A stretch of DNA of 64,000 nt from Deroplatys truncata. Taxonomy: Eukaryota > Arthropoda > Insecta > Mantodea > Mantidae. How positions within the stretch are numbered: the first letter of the stretch is position 1; the number at the start of each line of letters is the position of its first letter. This document shows, piece after piece, positions 45,318-56,590 of this stretch. Location of the stretch: positions 174,509,065 to 174,573,064 of the forward strand of contig CM060988.1 of NCBI GenBank assembly GCA_030765065.1, written 5' to 3'. The notes under the pieces are model-generated. The model did not search any database. It saw nothing but the letters and a program-made list of their open reading frames with translations, and was not told where the DNA came from. The position numbers were made by a program, and so were the translations under genes.

Positions 45318-45607
45318 TTTTTTACTTTCTCTATCGCTTATATACCTGAGGTACACAAAGTACTTCACTGGACATAAAAATTCTATAGTATATCATCGGA
45401 GAAACGTTTTAATATCCCTCATATTATTCAGGCACCTAACAAATCGCACATACTTGTAAATACACCATAAATTGTCATACACCAATGCTTAAATACCGAA
45501 CTCCGCTACTAGCAATAGTTACATAAAGCATAATATAATCATATATGTAGGTTTTAAGTTTATTATAATGTGTTTCTTTAACTTAAAAAGTACATTTAAT
45601 AGAAAAG
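45318..45607. other. AT-rich low-copy sequence
   Basis: Apart from a head-like ACTTTCTCTATCGCTTATAT at 45323, nothing recognisable is seen. Confidence 0.4.
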
Positions 45608-46429
45608 TCTGATGTGTTGCACTCACAAGACTTTCTCTACTCTTGTACAAACTATTTTTACAAACGGTTATTCTCCATCTACGTTATCTTAATCGAGATA
45701 AACATTTGCAGAATATTTTGCTAATTTTCTTGTAGATGCAAGGGGAATATGGTAGACTTTAAGCGATAGTCAAATATTTTAAGAGCTGGTTGCTATGTGG
45801 AGTATTCCATTCTATTTGCATGTCCAGGACAAAAACATGAATAACGAATACCCATTGGAGAAAAAGTATAAGTATTGGAAAATGCAAACAAATAACCAGG
45901 AATATCTCGGAAATGGTTCACTCCACAAAAAATGTATATGACACAAATTGTGCGTTTTAACGAGTTCTATATTTTTATGTAGAAAAATGTTGTGTATCTC
46001 TTACGGTTTACCTGTTTTGCGAAAGTCATTCAGAAAGAAGAGGACCTTTGGGAAGACATATATTTCATTTCTCATAAAAATATTTTAAATGTATGATATT
46101 TTAATCAAAATCCTTAGAGCCATTTTTGTCAAAATCAACATTTTCGAAAAATGGTCCATTTAAAGGGCAGTTAGGGGTGGGACGATTTTCTTGAAAATCG
46201 TTGTGTCGCATTTTTTAAAGTTGCTGAACCTAAATATCAATTTTGGTATTTATTCGACTTTTCGTTTTTGAATTATGCTGTTCACAGACACACACACACA
46301 CTGATGTTTCCAAAAATGCTTTATTTGGATTCAGGGCACCTCAAAACTTTATTTCCGGGGAAATCTCGGTATCGAATTTTTTAGTGGAATGCAATACTTC
46401 CCCTACTTACAATACATAGTAGAGAAAGT
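45608..46429 (-). mobile_element. Alpha repeat, full length
   Basis: The left end is TCTGATGTGTTGCACTCACA and the right end ACATAGTAGAGAAAGT. The microsatellite slot is CAGACACACACACACACTG (about 46284). Confidence 0.85.
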
Positions 46430-46615
46430 AATAAGATTTAGTAAGAATAGTTTGTATAACCACTAAAAAAGATAGGGGGTAGAAAAACTCATGTGAATGT
46501 ATCACATCATATTTGTTTAATTCTATTTTTATCCATTCAGTTTCCTCCTTTTAAACTAGTTACGAAAATAAATAATAGTGGGATGAGAAAGTCGTATGAT
46601 TGCAACACTTCATAT
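46430..46615 (+). mobile_element. Two beta tail fragments in tandem
   Basis: 46430-46513 ends GTGAATGTATCACATCATA. 46550-46615 ends TGATTGCAACACTTCATA. Both keep the inverted-repeat core (GGTAGAAAAACTCATG and TGAGAAAGTCGTATG). Confidence 0.55.
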
Positions 46616-47018
46616 GTTTTCTTAGGATGCATCTGGTATTGAGGTATCCTGTTTTAATCAGGGCCAATAACATGGAAACATTAACAAGCACAATTCATTA
46701 CACCACATTTGTAATATCTAGAGAAGGTCAAAGAGCACTTGTTTACATAATAGTAACACTTTCACTTGTAAAGTAATGAATTAAAATAGTATTTGATACC
46801 TGTAACCTACTACTGCTATTTATGTTTATTTATTGTCAGTAACTTTCACCTGCATTAACACAACAAAATGAAAACATTGTGAGACCACTTGGATACTTTC
46901 AATTGCTTAGTCCGCGAGAATTTATATACACACCTTATTCTGGTTTTGGATGGGATTTTTTACGAATTTTAATGCCCATTCGCGTTTAACGACGATGAAT
47001 CATGCTACAGAAATTTTT
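46616..47018. other. Low-copy intergenic sequence
   Basis: No gene or repeat recognised. Moderately AT-rich. Confidence 0.4.
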
Positions 47019-47917
47019 ACTTTCTCTTATACTACATATAGTAAGTAGAGGAATTCTTGTATTTCATCCAAAAATTCGAAATCGAGATTTTGCTAGAAAT
47101 ACATGTGTCTGTGTGTGTGAACACCATAGCTCAGAAACGAACAGTCGGATAAACACCAAACTTGGTATTTAGGTTCAGTATCTTCCAGAGATGCTACACG
47201 ATGGTTTTCATGAAAATTCCCCCACCCCAGATTACCCTTTGCATGGAACATTTTTCGAAAATATTAATTTTCTCAAAACTGGCTCTAACGATTTTGATTA
47301 AAATATCTTATGTTTAAGATATTTACATGAAAAATGAAATGTATATCTTGAATTTTCTGGGAATGTCTCCAAAAGTATTCTTCATTGTGAACAACTTTTG
47401 CATAACTGCTAAACCATAAGAGATAGACAAAAGTTTATTGCACAAAAATGTAGATCGCGTTAAAATACACAATTTATGTTATATACATATTTTTTGTTGA
47501 GTGGACCATTTTCGAGATATTGCTTGTTATTCCCTTAAATTTTTCAATACTTATTTTCTCAAATGGGAAATTGTTATTAATTTTTTTGTCTTGGATATGC
47601 AAAGAGTATCAATCTGTGACAAAGAGAATGGTGCTGCACCTAGCAACCAGCTATTAAAACATATGTCTATGCTTAAAGACTACTGTATTTCTATATTTCC
47701 CGTGCAAACACAAAACAAGGGGAACATAGTAGGCCTTAAGCGATAGTCAAATATTTTTATAACTGATCGCTATGTGTAAAATGTAATTCTCTTTGCATGT
47801 CAAAAAATCGTTTCTGTAAATGTTTATCTCAATTAATATGAAATAGATGGAGAATAAGAGTTTGTAAAAATAGTTTGTACAAGAGTAGAGATAGTCATGT
47901 GAGCGTAACACATCAGA
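47019..47917 (+). mobile_element. Alpha repeat, full length, hairpin variant
   Basis: The head is ACTTTCTCTTATACTACATA and the tail GCGTAACACATCAGA. At 47597-47800 the centre holds inverted copies of one segment (GCAAAGAGTATCAATCTG... against ...GTAATTCTCTTTGC), as at 35677-35878. An 81-residue frame at 47501-47746 matches that at 35580-35825 only because the DNA is shared. Confidence 0.85.
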
Positions 47918-48023
47918 TTTTTATTAAAATACCGTCTGTTTAAGATATTTATTTGACGAATAAAAGGTATGTCTTGAATTTTCTGGGAATAGCCTGCGAA
48001 GTCTTTTTCATTTTGAATGACTT
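47918..48023 (+). mobile_element. Old beta scrap
   Basis: TTAAGATATTTATTTGACGA and TTGAATTTTCTGGGAATAGC are internal family motifs, cut by the retrotransposon that begins near 48024. Confidence 0.55.
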
Positions 48024-48760
48024 TTGAGAGTTAAAGTACTTAGAAAAGAACTGAGGGAGCGTGAATTTCAATCCTGGTGTACCCTCTCTCAAAAAGGTAA
48101 AGGAGTTGTACTATACAAGCAGTACACTCCAGCTAATAAATGGATTCGACAACCTGACCAGCCTACCGGTAATGAATGGAAAACAGCATTAAAAATGACT
48201 GCCAGTGTTTGTCCGCTGCGTGCTACACCAGAAGGTCCCGAGACAGTAAACACTGTCGCCACTGCGATAGTGAGATGGAAACCCTTGGTCACGTTTTGGG
48301 CGCCTGTCCTTTCGGAGAGACACTGCAGAATTGTTGACATAAAATAAGATCCACTATTGCCGAAGCCTTAAAACTAACAGGTCATACAGTATTTCAGAAA
48401 GTGCATGGACTCTCTCAAGACGGCTCCTCTCGTCGGATTGACATACTACCATCTCAAACAGGCCCATCATCCGGATATATCATCGATCCAACAGTGAGAA
48501 TAGAGCAGAATGAACAACAACCAGCTGAAGTACACATTGAAAAATGTCAAATCTACCATCCCCATACTACCTTGAGAAGCGCAATTTGTCAACCATTGAA
48601 GTTATTGGATTGATGGTTGGGGCAAGTGGAACCATACCTAGGCACTTTGCTGAGTTTTGCAAAACGTTCAGTCTCAAGGCCAATTTCATGTACAACATTG
48701 CAGTTTTTTCGCATAAAGGTTCAATCAAAACTCTCCAAAACCATCTATATTCAAATTAAT
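48024..48760 (+). pseudogene. Non-LTR retrotransposon fragment with restriction-like endonuclease
   Basis: The 3' coding end of a non-LTR retroelement. 48057-48220 reads EREFQSWCTLSQKGKGVVLY. After a frameshift the frame CRHCDSEMETLGHVLGACPF gives a C-X2-C-X8-H-X4-C zinc knuckle. RRIDILPSQTGPSSGYIIDP follows, with the spaced acidic residues of the restriction-like endonuclease found in R2/NeSL/CRE-type elements. It ends with YYLEKRNLSTIEVIGLMVGA and NHLYSN-stop at 48757. At least two frameshifts and a missing 5' end show it is dead. The 5' truncation is typical of target-primed reverse transcription. Confidence 0.8.
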
Positions 48761-48990
48761 TTCATTTTGTAGCGTAGGACTAACAGCAGAAGATCCACGG
48801 TTTTAGTAATTTCCCCTCTAAAATAGAATTTTCCGCTGTTTACCTTTACTCATAATTGGAATTTATTTCAGTGATAATCATGTTTTGTCTTCTTGTTTCT
48901 ATAAAATAATTTGTAAAAGTATTAAGCTTTGTCTGTTTGGCAGCCCCTACTTTTCTTTCTGAATAAAATAAATAAAAGTTGAAAACTGTT
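48761..48990 (+). mobile_element. Probable 3' UTR of the non-LTR fragment
   Basis: Low-copy AT-rich sequence between the retroelement stop and the next alpha copy. AATAAAATAAATAAAAG lies near its right edge (about 48962), as expected for an element end. Confidence 0.45.
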
Positions 48991-48994
48991 TTTT

Positions 48995-49834
48995 ACTTTC
49001 TGTACTACGTATAGTAAGTAGGGGAAGTATTGTATTCCACCAAAAAATTCGATACCGAGATTTCACCAGAAATACATGCTTTGAGACCTCCTGAATCCAA
49101 AGAAAGCATTTTTGGAAACATGTCCGTGTGTGTGTCTGTGTGTCTGTCTGTGAACAGCATAACTCAGAAACGAACAGTCGGATAAACACCAAACTTGGTA
49201 TTTAGATTTAGTATCTTCCAGAGATGCGACATGAGGGTTTTCAAGAAAATCCCCCCACCCCAGATTACCCTTTACATTGAACATTTTTCGAAAATTTTAA
49301 TTTTCTCAAAAACGGCTCTAACGATTTTGATTAAAATATCATATGTTTAAGATATTTTTATGACAAATAAAATATATATCTTGAATTTCCTGGGAATGTC
49401 TCCAAAAGTATTCTTCATTGTGAAAGACTTTTGCATAACTGGTAAACCATAAGAGATAGACAAAATTTTACTACACAAAAAATGTAGATCGCGTTAAAAT
49501 ACACAATTTATGTCATTTACATTTTTTGTTGTTCAGTGAACCATTTTGGAGATATTGCTTGTTATTCCCTTAAATTTTCCAAAACTTTCTCAAATGGGAA
49601 TTCGCTATTCGTTTTTTTATGTCCTGGACATACAAAGAGAATGGAATGCGCCACATAGCATCCAGCTCTTAAAATATTTGACTATCGCTTAAAGCCTAGC
49701 AATTCCCCTTGCATCTACAAGAAAATTATCAATAAGATTAACATCTCGATTAACATGAAGCATATGGAGAATAAGCGTTTGTAAAAATAGTTTGTACAAG
49801 AGTAGAGAAAGTCATGTGAGTGTTGCACATCAGA
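48995..49834 (+). mobile_element. Alpha repeat, full length
   Basis: The head is ACTTTCTGTACTACGTATAG and the tail GTGTTGCACATCAGA. The microsatellite slot is GTGTGTGTCTGTGTGTCTGT at about 49126. Confidence 0.88.
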
Positions 49835-49884
49835 TTTTTTTTTAGTTAACCACTTCCGAGGTAGGTACCTATTGGAGGTTTGAA

Positions 49885-49965
49885 TTTTCAAATACTTTCC
49901 AATGAAAGTATCGAATTTTTGAATGGAGTGCAATACTCTTACTATAGGTAGAGAGAGAGAGGAAC
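49885..49965 (-). mobile_element. Beta head-end scrap
   Basis: AAGTATCGAATTTTTGAATG is followed by GCAATACTCTTACTATAGG and a GA-rich run (GAGAGAGAGAGG). Confidence 0.5.
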
Positions 49966-50004
49966 GGAGAGGGAGAGAGAGAGAGACAGGAAGACATACA
50001 CCAT

Positions 50005-50300
50005 TTTTGAACAGCTGACCGACGTAGAATGTCAGTCTGAATTTTTCCTGCAAGACTATGCTACCGCACATACAGCTGATGAGTCATTAAATTTAATGCA
50101 GGAAATTTTAGAAGATGGTAATTAGTAAGGAATTATAGCCCTACGACCCCTGATTTAATTATATACGATTTTTATCTATGAGGCAACTTGAAAAATAAGG
50201 TGTATACAACCAACCCCAAACATCGAAAGAACTAAAAGAAAACATCAGGCGATAAATTCACTCAATTTCGGATATTGAAATCTCCTGTATGAATTAAAAC
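50005..50300 (+). pseudogene. IS630/Tc-type transposase relic
   Basis: The frame LTDVECQSEFFLQDYATAHT continues ADESLNLMQEILEDGN and stops. After frame changes, pieces such as NQPQTSKELKENIRR follow. The QD.ATAHTA motif with a later LK..I.R helix is the second-catalytic-Asp region and C-terminal region of a common insect transposase group. It is probably the same group as the relic at 28575-28738. Stops and frameshifts show decay. Confidence 0.55.
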
Positions 50301-50394
50301 CTCTCGAAAGGATGTCATAAATGTGTGGACAGAGGACAACATTTTCAACATCTCTTATGATGTGTTTATGATTATTGTAATTTTAATTGTAGCT

Positions 50395-50950
50395 GTAAGT
50401 ACGTGAACCGGGCACAAGATGGCTTAGACGGCAACGTTCCGAAGGTCCCAGGTTCACTTCCCTGTGGCCGTCCATTCTGACCATGCGGTTTTTCATGGTT
50501 TTCCTCTGGTGGCATAGGCGAATGCTGGGGTGGTGTATTCTAACACGACTTCTCCTTTCCCTCGTTTCCTGTCATTTCATCTTTCTCCCTGTCATCTTTC
50601 AGGAAGAGTCTTAGGGTTCCGTAGTGTCGGGTCTTTGTAAAATATTTCTCCCCGTAAAATGCCAGGGTGCGTTTGCACGCTTGCTTCTTCGTCTCTGCTG
50701 GTGCCGGCGGGTGTTTCAACTTGGAAATATTAGGGACCTCCGTGCGTCTCTGTGGACGTGTCTGTTTGCTCTTCTACGACCATCTGCAGCTCCTTTATTT
50801 CCTCCTTGCCTCCCAGGGGGTGTAGTCACAATAGACTTAGTGGTTGCAGTGGCGAGGTGTCCCCCTAAGGTATTTATCTCATACCTTACGTGTACGTGAG
50901 GCGATTGTGGGGATCTCTCCATATCCGCCGGTCGGCGCGAGAAACACGGT
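50395..50950 (+). mobile_element. tRNA-derived long SINE (family G relative)
   Basis: The head has GCACAAGATGGCTTAGACGG and the B box AGGTTCACTTCCC. The core GCATAGGCGAATGCTGGGGT is followed by TTTCCTGTCATTTCATCTTT, and the body ends near TGCCTCCCAGGGGGTGTAGT. The same order of blocks occurs at 37062-37985 and 55735-56590. Confidence 0.6.
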
Positions 50951-50959
50951 GTGAAGGAA

Positions 50960-51055
50960 AAGTATCTTAGATAGCAGAATATCTTTTATAGGAATAATTT
51001 ATAGAAGAATGAATGAAGTCATTTATATTTAGGATTTGAAATTAGGAGCTGTCTT
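50960..51055 (+). mobile_element. Beta tail scrap
   Basis: AGGAATAATTTATAGAAGAA followed by GAATGAAGTCATTTATATTT resembles an eroded tail end. Confidence 0.35.
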
Positions 51056-51076
51056 TCACACACAGACACAGTTTTT

Positions 51077-51207
51077 ACTTTGTCTAGTACGTATAGTAAG
51101 TAGAGGACGCATTACATTCTACCCAAAAATTCTATGGCAAGACTTCATCTGAAATACATGTTTTGAGGTCCCTGAATCCAAAATAAAAAACGTTTTTAGA
51201 AAAAAAA
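51077..51207 (+). mobile_element. Alpha repeat, head part of a split copy
   Basis: The head ACTTTGTCTAGTACGTATAG runs to CGTTTTTAGAAAAAAA, where another alpha is inserted. It resumes at 51995 with AAAAAATACGTGTGTGTGAC, the next consensus segment. Confidence 0.8.
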
Positions 51208-51994
51208 TCTGAAGTGTTACACTCACATGACTTTCTCTACTCTTGTACAAACTTATTTGTAATTTTCTTGTAGATGCAAGGGAAATATGGTAGCTTCTAA
51301 GCGATAGTCAAATATTTTAACGCTGGTTGCTATGTGGCGCATTCCATTCTCTTTGCATGTCCAGGACATAAAAAAAATGAATAACGCATTTGAGAAAAAG
51401 TATAAGTATTGGAAAATTTAAGGAAACAACAAGCAATATCTCGAAAACGGTTCACTCAACAAAAGAAATGTATATGACATAAGTTGTGTATTTTAACGCG
51501 ATCTACATTTTTTGTGTAGTAAAATTTTGTCTATCTCTTATGGTTTACCAGTTATGCAAAAGTCGTTCACAATGAAGAATACTGTTGGAGACATTCCCAG
51601 AAAATTCGAGATATACATTTCATTTCTCATGACATTATCTTAAACATATGATATTTTCATCAAAATCGTTAGCCATTTTTGAGAAAATTAAAATTTTCGA
51701 AAAATGTTCCATGTAAAGGGCAGTCTGGGGTGGGAGGATTTTCTTGAAAACCTTCGTGTCGCATCTTGGAAGATACTGAACCTAAATACCAAGTTTGGTG
51801 CTTATCCGACTGTTCGTTTTTGAGTTATGCTGTTCACAGACACACACACACACACACACACACGGACATGTTTCCAAAAATGCTTTTTTTGGATTCAGGA
51901 GGTCTCAAAACATGTATTTCCGGTGAAATCTCGGTATCGAATTTTTGGGTGGAATGCAATACTTCCCCTACTTACTATACGTAGTAGAGAAAGT
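51208..51994 (-). mobile_element. Alpha repeat nested in an alpha (young subfamily)
   Basis: It runs from TCTGAAGTGTTACACTCACA to TAGTAGAGAAAGT inside the A-run of the host copy. About 100 bp near the tail are deleted (TACAAACTT joined to ATTTGTAATTTTC). The microsatellite slot is (CA)n at 51839-51862. Confidence 0.9.
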
Positions 51995-52145
51995 AAAAAA
52001 TACGTGTGTGTGACTGTGAACTGCATAACTCAAAAACGAAAAGTCGGATAAATACCAGACTTGGTAATTAGGTTCAGTATCTTTTAAAGAACATTTATAG
52101 AAATCTTTTATTTTCTCAAAAATGGTTGTAACGATTTTGATTTAA
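51995..52145 (+). mobile_element. Alpha repeat, remainder of the split copy
   Basis: It continues the host from the TACGTGTGTGTG slot through ACTGCATAACTCAAAAACGA to TGTAACGATTTTGATT, where homology ends. Confidence 0.75.
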
Positions 52146-52763
52146 GAGAGAAAGTAGTCTGAACACTGGAAATTACACTTTAAGTGTGTTAAGTTACCAA
52201 TGCTCTTAAAGTTCTCAATGTTTTTTCCTGAAAGTTTTATGAATTATTCTATAAATCTTGACAATCATTGCAAGTAGTTGTTTTCATTGATAACTTATGT
52301 AGATGAATTCGTTAAAATTATTTCATTCAGCACAAAAATAATAAAATTTACTCTTAAAACATGTGAATTCATATGTCTTTTTATCTGATACTACTTGCAA
52401 TACAGAATCACACTTTTGCATGTTTGTTCAGTATAATCAACTATCTTCTGAACCTCAATTATTCAGTTATGTTTATCACTTCACTAGAAATTGAAAAAAC
52501 AATTATTTGCAAAGCCAAATAAGTAAACATGTGGAAAATTTTCAATGTTGTTGCTTTCTTAATATCACTGATATGCATTATAAAATTTATATCTCTATTA
52601 TTTCCATCTTCAGAAAATATGTACTTTTTGGGGGTTAAGACGTTTTTAAGACATTTACATACCACTTAAATGCTAGTTTCATTCCTTTAAAGCTGTCATG
52701 CAACACCCCTTTTTAGAACATTTTTGTATCTTTTAACAACCAAATGCCCAGTAAGCATTTCAG
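52146..52763. other. AT-rich low-copy sequence
   Basis: No repeat shared with the rest of the window. No long frame or recognisable RNA. If the candidate exon at 52764 is real this would be intron. Confidence 0.4.
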
Positions 52764-52870
52764 CAATTAAAAAAGAGGCCAGGACCAAGAGAAGGCAATC
52801 AGAAAAGCTGAAGCAATCCAGGAATGAAGGTGCAGATGATTATGACTCTGGAATGCACTTGTGCCCTTAA
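52764..52870 (+). CDS. Candidate terminal exon, function unknown
   Basis: After an acceptor-like AAGCATTTCAG the frame reads IKKEARTKRRQSEKLKQSRN then EGADDYDSGMHLCP and stops at 52868-52870. The basic then acidic, low-hydrophobic composition looks protein-like and differs from the neighbouring AT-rich noise. It is short, has no identified partner exon and abuts an alpha fragment, so it may be a relic. Confidence 0.22.
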
Positions 52871-53057
52871 ATACCAGTAACCAGTTCTTAAAAGATTTTA
52901 CTATTGCTTAAAGCCTACCATAATCCCCTTGCACTTACAACAAAATTAGCAATAAGATCTGTTTATCTCGATTAACATGAAATAGATGGAGATTAAGCGT
53001 TTGTAAAAATAGTTTGTACAAGAGTAGAGAAAATCATTTGAGTGTAATACATTAGAG
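52871..53057 (+). mobile_element. Alpha tail fragment
   Basis: Tail half of a copy, from AACCAGTTCTTAAAAGATTT to TGAGTGTAATACATTAGA. Confidence 0.7.
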
Positions 53058-53062
53058 TTTTT

Positions 53063-53904
53063 ACTTTTTCTACTACGTATAGTAGTATTCCACCCAAAAT
53101 TTCGATACCGATATTTCACCGGAAATACATGCTTTGAGTCCCCTGAATCCAAAAAAAGCATTTTTGGAAACATGTCCATGTGTGTGTCTGTGTGTGTGTC
53201 TGTGTGTGTGTCTGTCTGTCTTTGAACAGCATAACTCAGAAACGAACAGTCGGATAAACACCAAACTTGGTATTTAGGTTCAGTATCTTCCAGAGATGTG
53301 ACACGAAGGTTTGCAAGAAAATCCCCCCACCCCAGATTATCCTTTACATGGAACATTTTTCGAAAATTTTAATTTTCTCAAAATGGCTCTAACGATTTTG
53401 ATTAAAATAGCATATGTTTAAGATATTTTCATGACAAATGAAATGTATTTCTCGAATTTTCTGGGAATGTCTTCAAAAGTATTCTTCATGGTGAACGCCT
53501 TTTGCATAACTGGTAAACCGTAAGAGATAGACAAAAGTTTTACTACATAAAAAATGTAGATCGCGTTAAAATACACAATTTATGTCATATACATTTTTTT
53601 GTGGGTGAACCATTTTCGAGATATCGCTTGTTATTCCCTTAAATTTTCCAATACTTATACTTTTTCTGAAATTCGTTGTTCATTTTCTTGTCCTGGTAAT
53701 GCAAATAGAATGAAATACTCCACATAGCAACCAGCTCTTAAAATATTTTACTATCGCTTTAAGCCTACCATATTCCCCTTGCATCTACAATAAAATTAGC
53801 AATAAGATTAACATATCGATTAACATGAAGCATATGGAGAATAAGCGTTTGTAAAAATAGTTTCTACAAGAGTAGAGAAAATCATGTGGTTGTAATACAT
53901 CAGA
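53063..53904 (+). mobile_element. Alpha repeat, full length
   Basis: The head is ACTTTTTCTACTACGTATAG, missing the GTAAGTAGGGGAA segment. The tail is TTGTAATACATCAGA. The microsatellite slot is a TGTGTGTCTG array at 53177-53220. Confidence 0.88.
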
Positions 53905-54512
53905 TTTTTTCTGTTTATAATATTAGCGTTGGTAAATAGAGTTACATTAATACAATTAATGATTCTATACATATACTCTGTGATGTCGTCAATAAATTAA
54001 CTGTAATATAAAATTGAGTTGTATTTTAAAACACGACAAATCGAGGATGCAGTATAAATTTTTGGAATCTGGGTCAGTAAGACTTGTTGAAAACAAGATT
54101 TTGACCTCTGGCAGCGCCTAGTTCTTGTGACTCTAAGCCTCAGGCCAGATCATCCAGTTCAGCATCTCGTATGCTGGTTCTTACAGGACGTACAGGGCAA
54201 ACTATCAGGTAAAGGATCACTTTCTTCACTTCCTGAAGCATTAGCCCTGCGGCCAACTGCACAACTTTTATGAATGTTTCCCTCAGTTTCTCTTTCCGCT
54301 ACCGAGGTTTTCTATACAGCTCGTTGTTCGAACAGCTCGGTTATTTGTGGCATACGCGGAGAACCTCTAATTTGAAGCACGTTCTATTGAATGGAAAGAG
54401 AAAGCAAGGATGTGTCTTTGAAGGACCTCGCTCACACCACAAAACCCATTACCTCACACTGCCAATGGACGCGTTTCAATTCGAAGAACCCCTACTGAAG
54501 CCACAGGAAAAG
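53905..54512. other. Low-copy intergenic sequence
   Basis: AT-rich to about 54060, then balanced composition. A 102-residue frame at 54270-54578 runs into the next beta copy and has no domain or splice support, so no gene is called. Confidence 0.4.
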
Positions 54513-55142
54513 TCTGATGTGTTACATTTACATGAATTTCTCTACCCACTATCTCTTATTTTCATACAGTGTATATAAAATTCTTACATCATCTGTCTAC
54601 TTCGCGTTAATCGAGATAAACGTTTGCACTAATAGTTTAATTTCAGATTTCGTTGTTGGTACAGGAGGAATACAGGAATTAAAATCGAATGGTCATATGT
54701 TTAAAAGCGTGTCCCTAAATTATAGTCTTAAAATTTCATACGCTTTTCATAATATCGCCAGAAGCAACTAAATAGCGACAGCACTTTAACAAAACGACAA
54801 AGGTATTGAAAAATTCAAACCAATAATAACGGATATTGTGGAAATGGTTGATACTACAAGAAAGTTATTTGAAATAAGGTTTTTGTGTTGCGTGTTGTTA
54901 TCTACCTCCTATGATTTATCAGACACACAAAACTCCTTCAGAATGAACAGGACTTCACAGGCTATTCATATAAAATTCAAGATATACATTTTATTCGTTA
55001 GATAAATATCTTAAATGTATATACATTAATAAAAAAATTGTAGAGCCATTTTTTAGAAAATTAAAACTACTGAAATATTTTTCTTGTAAAGTGTCGTTTG
55101 GGGTTGAAGAGAGTCTTCGTGTCATATCTTTGGAAAATACTG
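54513..55142 (-). mobile_element. Beta repeat, tail part, split by a SINE
   Basis: The tail is TCTGATGTGTTACATTTACA, and beta motifs CTCTACCCACTATCTCTTAT and GCGTTAATCGAGATAAACGT follow. It is interrupted at 55142 and resumes at 55525, giving the best-preserved beta copy for consensus building. Confidence 0.72.
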
Positions 55143-55524
55143 GCTGTGGATAGGATAGGAGTAGAAGCGGAGGGGGATTTGGCACCGCAAACCTACGCAG
55201 GGAGGGAGGGTTGAGGTGACAGGAGACAAAAGAGCGGCCGTGCCAGGAGGCACGACAAGCAAAGGGCATGGTCCCTACCATTTAAAGATGTGAACTCCCC
55301 GGGTAGTGGCTGGTGCAGCCGAATACCCTCCCCCCTTGGGCTTGCACATCCCCGCTCGCAGTCCGGAGGATGAAGGTTTACTCAAAGCATACCTTTCCCT
55401 ACCATGCATAAGCCGAGACCTCCTGCCGACACTTGTAAACCTTAAAGAAACCAAGCGGATAAAAGGTGAAGTGAAATGAGAATGGAGATGAAATGGAGGG
55501 AGCCTTCCTGGTTGGTAAGATGGT
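55143..55524 (-). mobile_element. SINE family E, body only
   Basis: It matches 62205-62570 block by block: GTAGAAGCGGAGGGGGATTT, AACTCCCCGGGTAGTGGCTG, CAGCCGAATACCCTCC, AGCGGATAAAAGGTGAAGTG. The tRNA-like head is missing. It lies inside a beta repeat. Confidence 0.65.
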
Positions 55525-55716
55525 AATAAATACCAACTTTGGTATTTATAGGACCTTTTGTTTTAGAGTTGTGCTGCTCACAGACACACATACTCACAGA
55601 CCTTTCTTTAAAATGATAATTCTGGATTAAGAGGCTTAAAAACGTATAACTCCAGTAAAATCGCGTATAGACATTTTGTGTGAAATGCAATACTTCGTCT
55701 GCTTATTATAGGTAAG
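55525..55716 (-). mobile_element. Beta repeat, head part of the split copy
   Basis: It resumes with GTAATAAATACCAACTTTGG and runs through TGCTGCTCACAGACACACAT to GCTTATTATAGGTAAGC. Confidence 0.7.
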
Positions 55717-55724
55717 CAAGACCA

Positions 55725-56590
55725 GCTAAATAGCTTCGAGGTAACGTGCGAGTCTCGCATTCGGAATTGGTTTCCATTCCTGGCGGCGGTCACTCTGATC
55801 ATGGATTTTTCGTGGTTTTCCCTGGTTGGCAACGCGAATTCTGGGGTGGTTTCTCTTCTACTACAATTATCTTTCCCTCACTTCCTTCCCATAAGGGGAA
55901 GGTTCCGACCCCTTTAGCTGCCGAGGTGCGGGCGCTGCGGACCCTTAACACTGGTAGTAGTTCTGACGTTACTAGAAGTACGCCGGGCCGAATATCTGGG
56001 CCCCTCCCGGAAGAGAGCTTTACGGATCGGATTGTACTCGGCGGGGCAGTGATTCCCGAAATCTATGGGAGATTGGGTACGTCTTGGCAATGCCTTAGCG
56101 GGGTTGTGAGACCCTTAATGTTCTCTGACACCAACCTGGGAACTGGTAGAAGGTGGTTAGACACTGTCGCTCCGACCGAGCTTGCTCGGTAGTCTTCCCC
56201 GTATGGGGTTGACGCGCGTAGGTGGCGGTGGGAGGCGGTGTATAAATTAGGTACCGTCCTAATGGAAAAGACCAAGAACTTGATCCCTGGGCCCGAGGAC
56301 ATGGGCTAGTTGGTTCTCTCATTTCCTATCATTTCGCTTCCTTCCTGGGAGTATCTTGTCTATTCTCTGGATCCTCGGGTTGCGGGTAACTAAGACAGAG
56401 CTATCCGGCGTCAGGATTGTTACGATGCTGGAATGTTAGGGACCCCATCCTTGGTGGTACATATCGTCACCCGGAAGGGTCTCCTCTTCATCCCTTCCTC
56501 CCAGTGGTCACATTGGAAGCACAAAGGGCTCTCTGTGGGCTATTTGCGGTGCTGTGCTCCAGTTACTGTAGGCCCCTCCTTTTTATTACT
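55725..56590 (+). mobile_element. Long retroposon (family G), about 0.87 kb
   Basis: Head remnant GAGTCTCGCATTCGG, core CGTGGTTTTCCCTGGTTGGC and GCGAATTCTGGGGTGGTTTC. The body has CTAGAAGTACGCCGGGCCGA, ACTCGGCGGGGCAGTGATTC and CCTCCCAGTGGTCACATTGG. It is the best partner of the copy at 37062-37985. Confidence 0.7.

Noticed and set aside
54270..54578. 102-residue plus-strand frame
   Set aside because: It ends inside a beta repeat and shows no domain or splice support.
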